This document shows positions 56,155 to 64,000 of a stretch of 64,000 nt of DNA, in pieces. The DNA lies in the NCBI GenBank assembly GCA_034670405.1, contig JAXDDX010000117.1, positions 62,001 through 126,000 on the forward strand, in the 5' to 3' direction. The position numbers were made by a program, and so were the translations under genes. The notes under the pieces are model-generated. The model saw only the letters and a program-made list of their open reading frames with translations. It was not told where the DNA came from and searched no databases. Source of the stretch: Hoplostethus atlanticus. Lineage: Eukaryota; Chordata; Actinopteri; Trachichthyiformes; Trachichthyidae. The first letter of the stretch is position 1; each line of letters begins with the position of its first letter.

Positions 56155-56396
56155 GTACCGGGGTCCGTGACAGACAGAGACATAGACAGGAGGAGAGTTA
56201 ACTGGCCAGCAGGCCGTTTTATTCATAGATATATACATGTATATATTTCTATGGTTTTATTTGCACACCAGCGATATAAACCCGGCCCAGCGCCGTGTAG
56301 AGCGCCGTCTTCCCCGGCGCGCGCACCTCCTCCCTCCCGGCAGGTCAGCCGCGGAGAACCAAGGCTGCCCCAGTCCACCAGGCTTCCAGGGGCGTC
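56155..56396 (-). mobile_element. truncated LTR fragment of the TGTGGC family (copy E)
   Basis: ACCGGGGTCCGTGACAGACA, AACTGGCCAGCAGGCCGTTT and GGTCAGCCGCGGAGAACCAA match copies A-C in reverse. The TGTGGC.. terminus (about 19 bp) and roughly half the LTR are missing, and about 50 bp of AT-rich sequence is inserted near 56222-56275. No target duplication is seen. Confidence 0.75.
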
Positions 56397-56774
56397 TAAA
56401 CGTTTATGATTCAAACTTCGTTTACACGTTCACATCCCTACTTTCATCACATTTCACAATGTTGAGGGACAAATGGATAGATTATCAAACATGTTTGAAA
56501 TTGTTTGGGACTCCTACGACGGACCCGCTAGTGTCTTACACTGAACTACACTGAACCGATCGCAGGTAAACTCGCATGTTTTAAAAAAAGAGAAAAATGC
56601 AGTACCACCACATCCCGCGGTGATGAGCCACATACACAACCGCGGTGGGAAAATTTCAAAACCGCGACAGCCCTAGGTTTGACTCAGCGACCCTCAGCCA
56701 GCCCCCAACCCCCATCAGGTCAAGCCTCCTGCTCCCTAACCCCACCCCCAGCCAGAGGCTCACACAGCTGCTAA

Positions 56775-57218
56775 AGCCTAAATTTATGCTTCTGCATCTG
56801 CAAAACTAAAACTAACTACACAAAACGAAGAATCCAGATATGGAAACCCGTTTTCACCCCCAGTAAACTGTAAACAAAGAGACATGCTCGTTACGTTGTG
56901 GTGGATCAATTTATTTATTTTTTGATTGTGAACCTCATCTGAGAGTCGGTCCTCAAACTGCTCCATTGCTATTCTGTTTTTTTTTGGTTTATTTGCTTTA
57001 GTTACGTTTTGGGTCTTGGCCCAAACCCCCAACGCTACCGACTATACTCCCCCCTGCTCAACCAATCAGCGGGGTTTTTTAGTTTTTTTTTACGCGCGCA
57101 ACACGTTGAGATTTGGGAGGTGTGCGCGTCTATCCCTCTGCAAGCACCTGTGGGCTACGCTTACACATAAAACCCTTCTCTGCGTAGACGTTTACTACGC
57201 AGAAGTATACTTCAGCCT
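56775..57218. mobile_element. Harbinger-like MITE (second type)
   Basis: Imperfect inverted ends AGCCTAAATTTATGCTTCTG and, from the right, AGGCTGAAGTATACTTCTG, with TAA on both sides (56772-56774, 57219-57221). TWA targets point to PIF/Harbinger. It interrupts the same LINE relic as the SINE and hAT element. Confidence 0.65.
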
Positions 57219-57222
57219 TAAC

Positions 57223-59597
57223 ACCTCTTCTATGGAGTGAATATGATGCAAATACAATTTACAAATGTTTTTAGTGAGTCACAAATGTGAATCAAGTTTT
57301 GTGCACAGTAAACAAGACTTGCACGCATCTCACAAGTACAAATCCTGTCTTGCGAGTCTTAGTTAGACTGCTTTCAGAGAATGACTCACCAAATGGACTA
57401 CTTAGAGCAGCGCTACTCAGAATTGCACAACTGTACATTAAAGCTTTTGCCACTAGTATGCCTGTATATTTTTTACATTCTTGATATTTTGTGGTTTGTA
57501 TATTGTTGTGTGCTTCTTTCTGGTTACTTTGTACATCCGCTGCTGCATAACTGCAATTTCCCCTCTGGGACAACAAACAGCCATCTAACCTAATCCATCT
57601 AATCTAATAATAATAACAGTAATTGACTTACAGGGCTAGGTGGAAAAAAATAGAAATAACAATACAAAATGTTAGTAAAAGACTTCTCTGTGCTGTAGTG
57701 AACTGAAATTACTTGCAATAACATGGAAACATTCCCACTGAAAAAGTTGTGCTCTAGTGAGTTGAACATGAGGTAAAATGTAGTAAACCGGTTCAGTTCT
57801 TATATTTAAAAAGGTGCGTTAAGTGATACATTTTTATTGACCTCTATCGGCAACCAAGAAATTAAATTTGAGTTACAAAAACCTGACAGTTGTGTGACCG
57901 AGGCCTAAGCTCTAAAGTAGCCCAGATAGAGGCTAAGTGATATTAAATGATAAACTAATGTGATGTCATATGACAAATTAGAATGGTACTGACAAAAATC
58001 AGTGATGAAAATTCTCAAAAAATAAATAAATAAATAAATAAAAAACTGTCAAATATGAAAACATTACAAGGTTCTCCCAGACATGAGATGTTGCGACAAT
58101 GTGGTGGTGGGGAATTTGTTTGTTTTTTTGCTGAAGTGATGAACCATTGGCTGACCTCACATTGTAGTAGACTGAATTCACAACAAGGTTAGTACAAAGT
58201 GTTCAACAACTGGCCTGGAGAATCTCAGAATTTCCCTTCGTGGTCGGGTTTAAAATGTCTGTTATTTTAGGTGATTTGACACGGAATGACCCAATGGTGA
58301 ATATGTGTACCTTAATATAAAGTGTTACCTGACATTTTAACAACCACCATTGAACATTTAGACTGTAGAAATACATAGTAGTCTAAATGTTGTAGAAATT
58401 CAGAATCCTGTGTGGAAAGTGCCATCGTTTATACCTTTGCCCCCAGGCCTTCTTCATTCTCAGTTAACTCGCCCCTGCTTGAGTTGGGTTTGGCATTGAC
58501 ATGCGAAGAAGAATGGTAGAATAGCCAGGCTGCTATGGTTTTGAATGAAGTCTATGGGCTGGATGTGACTGGTAAAAGCTGTACTCTTGAGGGGGAAAAA
58601 CTCCCAAACATACCAACATGAGCCAGTGCCAGGTCAGTGAGACAGTCATAATGTCATGTTCAATGAATTTTCAGTAAACTGCTAACAACCTGTTCCCACG
58701 GCAGGGGCTTGATGAATGTACCATCTGTATCTAGGCCATTACCAATGCTCCCCAAGACATCAATACACCAAGAGTAGTTTCATTAAGCCACCATAACTAT
58801 CATTTAGCAGAGGAGGCTCTGCAGAGGGCTTAATGAGGTTTCTCTACTGATCATGGGACCATGTCACTATGCATATGTAGCAGAACTAGCAATATGCAGC
58901 ACAAACCCTCTAGCCTTTCTTAGTCCTAAACACTGCATTGCTGTCCCTAATGCAAGGAAAAAAAACAACTTTATATCTTTACACTTCATCATTGTTCATT
59001 CTGTTACTGTTCGTTGCACTTCTTTAAAGCCTAGGCCATGTAAATGTAATTAACAGACGGCCCGCATCGCTTTGTTGTTGAAAAATTGTTGATGCATATT
59101 TTTTATGCCATTCTAGAATCATATACCTACACTGGCTTTCCACACGACACGATACGGGGGCTCTGATTGGCTTAAGGAAACACTCGAAGTTCACTACCAC
59201 CACCGCAAGTCTTAGGCCTTCACAAGCAGTTGTAAAAAAAATATATAGATATCTGATCGACATTCATGTTCATGTTTAGAATGAAGACTTACACAAGATA
59301 TACTTGCCATTGTGTTTCAATTTTAATGATAGTAACAACACTGTAACAAGATCTACATCAAAATGTTGCACGTGAAGGTTATCCCTACACTGTAGGCTTT
59401 ATGTGGAAATATAAAAATCTGCTGAAGCCTGCTTTAGAACATTCACCGGTGCCTAGGACAGTGAGGTAAGTACCTATGTTATTGCTGCTCCCCATTTTAT
59501 GGCAGAAAGGGTCCACCTATTTTTTTATTTTTTTCATAGCTTGCCTCAATTTTGTGAAAAACAAATCTGTTAAACAGTTAATTAAACTTCTATAGCC
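57223..59597. other. intergenic, no gene seen
   Basis: 57530-57600 (GCATAACTGCAATTTCCCCT ... CATCTAACCTAATCC) resembles a LINE 3' tail. (AAAT)n at 58019-58045. GTGGTCGGGTTTAAAATGTC at 58241 resembles 32876-32920. Otherwise nothing recognised. Confidence 0.4.
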
Positions 59598-61424
59598 CTA
59601 CTTCAAATAAATTATGAAATGATATTTAGTTTTGATTATGTTCATTGTTGTATGCTCGCAGTTGTATGTGGAGCCAAACATGGTCAAGATGTACAGGGCT
59701 ACTTTCCTCAGACCTGGGAAAGCTGTCTCAGAGACCATTTGGAGCCAGAAAGTGGAAGGGTCAGTTCTTACAAACTGCTCTTTCAGGGCCACATCTGCTT
59801 GGAGATCAACCAATTGCATCTGGAGAGGCCCAGCATTTACCCATTTAAAGTGCTGTGTGACTTCCTTTGAGAACCCCCTGACATCTGTGATGAGAAATGG
59901 GTTCTGAATGAACATGGTGAGCTGCTGTCCAAAGCTGAAGCTGTCAAAACGGTTGCTGAAGTTTACAATCAGCTTATCAATAAAGTCAACAAAAGAAGAC
60001 ACATCTCTCTGTCCCTGAACCTGTTCCTGCACTGCTGGGAAGTGTGCACAGTCTCCCTGCAGGTCTTCCTTGAACACCTCAAGTTTCCTCTGAAAGGAGC
60101 GGACAGCTGTCATCAGTTCACAAATTGAATTGTCCTTGCCCTGTAGCCTCAAATTCAGTTCATTCAGATGTGAAGTGATATCAACCAAAAAGGCCACATT
60201 ATCCATCTGTTTCTCATTTTCTAAAAAGAGAGAAAACTGTGTTGCCTTCTGACTTCTTAGCTCTGCCAAGAAAGCTGCTACTTCCCTCCTGATGGACCAA
60301 AAGCGCTCTAACACCCTGCCTTTGCTGAGCCATCTCACATTGTTGTGCAGCAAAAGATCATCAGCATTGGCATCAACTTCTCTGAGGAATTCCCTAAGCA
60401 TGCGATGCTGGTAGGAAGAGGATGCCCTGATAAAATTGATCATTTTCATCATTGTATTCATCACCTCAGCATGCTCATCTGACAGGGAGGCGCAGAGGAC
60501 AGATTGATGAATGATGCAATGGTAAGCTATGAGCTCAGGATTATCCTCTTTCAGTCTTGCTACAGCTCCTTTCTCTCTCCCTATCATAGCAGGGGCTCCA
60601 TCTGTGGTTATTGAAACCACTTGTTTTGGCTCTATTCCTCTCTTTGTTAACATCTCCTTAATGGCCAGGTAGATGTCTTCTCCTCTTGTACTGGTCTGAA
60701 GGGGAGTGACACCTAACAGGTCTTCACAGAATGCTTTCTGGTCTGTGTTGAAAAACCTGACATACACTAACAGCTGAGCATTGTCACACACGTCAGTGGA
60801 CTCATCCACAGCTAAGCCTACACATGGTGCCTTATGCATGGCTTCATCTAGCTGGGTTAGCACATCCTGAGTTAATATTTCACTTTTCTTTGTGGCAGAT
60901 GATGCTGACATGGGTATTTGCTTTATTTTATCACAAAGCTCTTGTTTTTGTTTTCCCTCAAGTAGTGTTTCAGCTACTGCACTCATGCATTCTTTGACAA
61001 CCCCTCCATCAGTAAATGGCTTTTTGTGTTGACCCAAAATCCAAGCAACTCTGAGGGAACACTCATGAGCACGTTGTTGGGCAGTGAATGTGTGGCTCAG
61101 GATCCTGGTGGACTGGTCATATTGGGCTCTGAGACCACTTATTTTCTGTGATCTCACTTCAGATTTGAGTGGGTATGTTTGTTCAAAACCTTTATGTTTT
61201 GTCTCATAATGGCGTTTCACATTGGCACTTTTAATAAGTGCCACGGTTTCTGAACATATGAGACACACTGGTTTAGTGCTCCCAGTGGGAAGTATGAACA
61301 GAAATGAGTCTGTCCATTCCGGATTAAATGCTCTATTTTCGCTGTCCACTTTTCTTTTTTTGGAGAGCGCCATTTGTTCCTTATTTTTCTCTCCCTTTCT
61401 CCGTCTCACTCCTCTGTTTCTCAA
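59598..61424 (-). CDS. hAT-superfamily transposase, near-complete uninterrupted ORF
   Basis: 608 codons without a stop. The likely start is the second Met (MALSKKRKVDSENRAFNPEW, 61373), since the first 17 residues are low-complexity Arg/Lys. Order: a BED-like finger (C54, C57, H72, H77: VCLICSETVALIKSANVKRH), then DDE-hAT signatures LAVDESTDVCDNAQ (first Asp), SITTDGAPAMIG (second Asp), YHCIIHQSVLCA (CxxH), NNVRWLSKGRVLERFW (RW motif) and CEHTTMNIIK (Glu region). It resembles GTF2IRD2/ZBED5/FAM200-type transposase-derived proteins. Compared with them the C-terminus is short: CEQTFSSMNIIKSKYR-like sequence is replaced by CEHTTMNIIKTKYHFIIYLK then stop, a small deletion and truncation. It would cut and rejoin DNA at its own TIRs if active. 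Confidence 0.85.
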   Translation of the reverse strand: MRNRGVRRRKGEKNKEQMALSKKRKVDSENRAFNPEWTDSFLFILPTGSTKPVCLICSETVALIKSANVKRHYETKHKGFEQTYPLKSEVRSQKISGLRAQYDQSTRILSHTFTAQQRAHECSLRVAWILGQHKKPFTDGGVVKECMSAVAETLLEGKQKQELCDKIKQIPMSASSATKKSEILTQDVLTQLDEAMHKAPCVGLAVDESTDVCDNAQLLVYVRFFNTDQKAFCEDLLGVTPLQTSTRGEDIYLAIKEMLTKRGIEPKQVVSITTDGAPAMIGREKGAVARLKEDNPELIAYHCIIHQSVLCASLSDEHAEVMNTMMKMINFIRASSSYQHRMLREFLREVDANADDLLLHNNVRWLSKGRVLERFWSIRREVAAFLAELRSQKATQFSLFLENEKQMDNVAFLVDITSHLNELNLRLQGKDNSICELMTAVRSFQRKLEVFKEDLQGDCAHFPAVQEQVQGQRDVSSFVDFIDKLIVNFSNRFDSFSFGQQLTMFIQNPFLITDVRGFSKEVTQHFKWVNAGPLQMQLVDLQADVALKEQFVRTDPSTFWLQMVSETAFPGLRKVALYILTMFGSTYNCEHTTMNIIKTKYHFIIYLK

Positions 61425-61853
61425 CTTTCTCCGGCTCAGTCGTCTGTATCTCTCCCTTTCTCCGGCGCAGTCGTCTGTATATCTCCCTTTGTTTTCTCTA
61501 CCTGTATCGCTATCTTTCTTTTTCTTTCTACCGTCTTTTCATGTGTAACTTGCCTCTAACTCTCTCATCTGTCTGCACTGTATAGTCGCAATGTTTACCG
61601 CCTGGAATGCACAGACTTGATTGGCTGAGTAGTATCACGTGGGATGGCTTAACTCGCATGCAATTGGTCTGTGCGTTTCCTCATGCGCTAAACCACTACC
61701 GTAAAGACTACAAAAGCTGCGCCGGTTAAAATAGAAGCGCCCCGTCAGGTTTTAAATCATAACCTTCTGTTTTGACTGTAGGTCCGGGTCCGTATGGGAC
61801 GGCTTCTGGGTCCGGACTCGGACCGCGGTCCGCCTGTTGGTGACCTATGCTCT
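61425..61853 (-). mobile_element. 5' end of the hAT element carrying the 59.6-61.4 kb transposase
   Basis: On the minus strand the element appears to begin near TAGAGCATAGGTCACCAACA (61853) and continues GGCGGACCGCGGTCCGAGTC, a self-complementary GGACCGCGGTCC core, before the transposase. The 3' terminus was not located left of 59598, so its full extent is unknown. Confidence 0.45.
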
Positions 61854-62169
61854 AGGGCATGGGTGCCACGAGGGGCCGCTAGGGGAGGCGCAACAGCATG
61901 GGTGGGGAAGGGAGACATTTATTCCCAAAAAATAATTAGATTCAATTTAAAAATAAACATCACACTAACCCATTAACATTAGGTCTATATGTCACCTTTT
62001 TTTTTTTTTTACAACAGGCCTATTATTAAGAACCACATCTGACAATTACTGTATGCGCCTGTCATCATGCCTGTTAACATCCATCATTACGCAGGGATGC
62101 ATCAATCTGACGAGTGCACTAATGAGCTAAGTTGCTAGCAATTTAAAATAAAGTGACTAGGTTTGGTCT

Positions 62170-63360
62170 ATATGTACAATGGATATGTTTCTGAAAAGGT
62201 GGGCACCTGAGCAAGAGACCAAAGACAACTCGGCAGCTAATAGTCCACGTTAGGCCAGTACTAAGCTTCGCAAATATGAGCCTGCCTACATCAAGTATGG
62301 CTTCACTGTTAGCAAGAGAAAGGATGGACATGATGTCCCAAGATGTGTCCCTGGTTTGAGACCATCTGATCAGTGCTTGAAGCCATGTAAACTCACAAAA
62401 GCATCCAAATGAATAGATAGAATAGATAGATTAGATAGAATTTTCCCAACGAAAGGAAGACCAGCTGAACAGGCAGTCCCCTCATTTAAGCAGCAAGAGA
62501 TCATTCCTGAGAAGGAACTGAGGGCATCTTTTTTGGCCTCATATTACATTGCCCATGCAAAGAAACCTCACAACGTTGGAGAGGACCTTATTCTTCTCGC
62601 TGCTAAAGACATCATTCAGGGAATTACTGGGTGATGAAGCAGCTAGGCTCTATGATAACAGTGCCCGACATATTAGTGAGATGGCCCAGGACGTGTTGTT
62701 TTAACTCCTTGAGAAGGTCAGAGCCAGCCCATTTCACACAACTGCTTGTTTATATATTCGGTTCATAAATTATGTGAATGTTGTGGAGGAAGTGCTTATC
62801 AGGCAGAAAACCCCTGAATCAGTTGCTATGCGTTGTATGCTACATCGGGAGGCGCTCCTGGGAAAACGGATTGATGATGAACTTTATTAAGTCCTACAGG
62901 ATGTTGTTAATATAGTACACTTCATTAAAGCCAACCCTACCAGTCGCCGGCTGTTTGCTCTCCTGTGCAACGAGACGGACAGTTTCAAGGGCTTGGTCCT
63001 ACACTCTAATGTACACCGGCTTTTGAGAGGGACAGTTGTCAGCCGCGTATAGGAGCTGGGAGTGGAGGCTAGGTCGGAGAAACACGCGTTGCAGATGCAG
63101 CTTGGAATATGTAAACTCGAAAATATGTGACATTTTCCAACTTCTAAATGCACTCAGAGCAAGCAGGGACATGGCACATATATGTTAAATGTTCAGGACA
63201 AAGTGCGTGCCTTCATGCAAAATAAAAAAGAGACAACATCACCCTGTGGACAAGCAGATTCACAGATGGAGTGACAGATGTTCCAACACCTGCATTAAGA
63301 GCTGCTGGCCAGTGGTGATGGGGTCAGACAGTATATTACTATATTACTATTTACTCTATG
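62170..63360 (+). pseudogene. ZBED5-like hAT transposase pseudogene
   Basis: Fragments in order on the plus strand: MDMFLKRWAPEQETKD (62179), LRKYEPAYIKYGFTVSKR, LKPCKLTKASK (BED-finger region with Cys losses), FLASYYIAHAKKPHNVGEDL, ILLAAKDII, MAQDVL, VRASPFHTT, then SVAMRCMLHREALLGKRIDD, VLQDVVNIVHFIKANPTSRR, LFALLCNETDSFKGLVLHSN and VHRLLRGTVVSRV. These follow the order of ZBED5/hAT transposases (HREALA.K......V..VN.IK..PL..RLF). The central catalytic Asp block is deleted after RASPF. Many stops. Orientation is opposite to the 59.6-61.4 kb ORF. Confidence 0.8.
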
Positions 63361-64000
63361 CTACTCCAATAATGCATACCCCCTAATCACTTAGAATTGG
63401 TGTGAAAACCTGTATCAAACCAAGATTTAATGCTGTCAACCACTGAGAGCATCTTAGTAAACTACAATGACCATGATTCGGCCAACTGGTGCTATGTCTG
63501 AAACGACAATAGTTCGAGACATAGCTGAGACCAGGGCTGTAGTGGCACGTAAACGGCGTTTACGCAGCTCCTACATTTCTGAAATAGCATTTACGCAACT
63601 TTAAAATTTGCTAGAGTTCGAGTTTCCTATTGTTTTACCAGCGCAAGCCGTAGTATATTCAAAATTGCGCTGCATTATCAGCATTTACGGTATCTGTGAC
63701 CAATCACATCGTCTCTTGCAGCAGATAGGCTCGCGACAGAGCCGTAGAATGGGGCTTGCTAGCCAGCTAGCTATCTAAGGGTGACTATCGTTACGTATCT
63801 GGATTCCTGTCATTGACAAATGGATATACGGCGATTTTTTAAAATGTGAAAAAAGCAAGCCTCCTCCTGCCGATGCCAGCAAAAGATCTCGAACACAAAG
63901 TGAGCGCAAAAACACACACACACACACACACGTGGTCGTGGTCCGCCTTACCTTGATGACAGAATTCATAGTTTACCCACCTCTTTTTTACCACTACACC
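63361..64000. other. intergenic with (AC)n
   Basis: Repeat-like phrases (CGTTTACGCAGCTCCTACAT, GCATTTACGCAACTTT) and an (AC)n run at 63912-63932. The last 100 bases contain no recognised feature. Confidence 0.4.

Larger units (their letters stand above)
55280..56675. mobile_element. hAT-like non-autonomous element, composite
   Basis: Terminal inverted repeats TTGGGCTGTCGCGGT (left) and TAGGGCTGTCGCGGT (right, inverted), with a perfect 8-bp duplication GGTTTGAC (55272-55279, 56676-56683). Subterminal CGCGGTTG/CCGCGGT motifs on both sides. 1,396 bp, of which two segments are LTR insertions (55465-55831; 56155-56396). No transposase. Confidence 0.9.
54480..57222 (+). mobile_element. LINE relic hosting three later insertions
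   Basis: The 5' part is at 54480-54601 and continues after the SINE with VVMGNIRSLVNKMDELSAL (54770-54827). After an internal deletion it reads LSRTDFDFT-like sequence, RTYEKD/IREAKDAYRKRTENQL, to FNRFDS, where the hAT element interrupts at 55272. It resumes at 56684 (SATLSQPPTPIRSSLLLPN) until the MITE at 56775. This is the endonuclease start and linker of a fish LINE with much of the endonuclease missing. No RT remains. Confidence 0.7.

Noticed and set aside
59619-59907. Plus-strand ORFs of 67-91 codons
   Set aside because: Antisense shadows of the hAT transposase ORF.
61222-61585. Phe/Leu/Ser-rich plus-strand ORFs
   Set aside because: Antisense of the Arg/Lys-rich N-terminal region and CT-rich 5' sequence of the hAT element.
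62887-63153. 88-codon minus-strand ORF
   Set aside because: Antisense of the recognisable ZBED5-like pseudogene on the plus strand.

Overview
This is nuclear DNA of a bony fish, almost certainly a teleost. It is AT-rich, intron-containing and crowded with fish-type transposable elements: Tc1, hAT, Harbinger- and Kolobok-like elements, L2 and related LINEs, tRNA-derived SINEs and solo LTRs. No bacterial-style genes, rRNA, tRNA genes or CRISPR arrays are visible. The one host gene I can support is the 5' half of ndst2 (heparan sulfate N-deacetylase/N-sulfotransferase 2) on the minus strand. It has four coding exons at 20828-19755, 11992-11905, 10750-10596 and 2631-2446. They join in frame with consensus splice sites to give residues 1-501. 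The remaining exons, including the sulfotransferase domain, lie left of base 1.

Layout. 1-1731: 5' part of an L2-type LINE in ndst2 intron 4. 2446-21.5 kb: ndst2, with introns holding a Tc1 relic split by a solo LTR (6.2-7.2 kb), another solo LTR (9.76-10.12 kb) and a full-length dead Tc1 element inside an L2-tailed SINE (15.4-17.15 kb). 21.9-27.9 kb: a TIR element with LINE debris, a SINE, a foldback MITE, a solo LTR, and Tc1 and LINE fragments. 29-33 kb: nested inverted repeats around a 2-kb element with 180-bp TIRs that carries a 235-codon cysteine-containing ORF I cannot assign; a solo LTR sits beside it. 33-40 kb: LINE RT relic, a P2X7-C-terminal-like domain relic, a Tc1 relic, minisatellites and an internally deleted solo LTR. 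40.6-43 kb: CA-rich minisatellite and a Kolobok-like element (TTAA target site, THAP-like relic) containing a Harbinger MITE. 47.5-49.55 kb: second, internally deleted L2 copy. 54.5-57.2 kb: a layered nest in which a LINE hosts a SINE, an hAT element (itself hosting LTRs) and a Harbinger MITE, most with readable target-site duplications. 59.6-63.4 kb: a 608-codon uninterrupted hAT transposase ORF and an oppositely oriented decayed hAT transposase.

The genes do not form a pathway. The region reads as a long ndst2 5' half and an intergenic zone expanded by layered transposition. The best candidates for something undescribed are the 29,972-31,960 TIR element with its ORF, the TGTGGC...GCCACA LTR family with variable U3, and the intact hAT transposase ORF.
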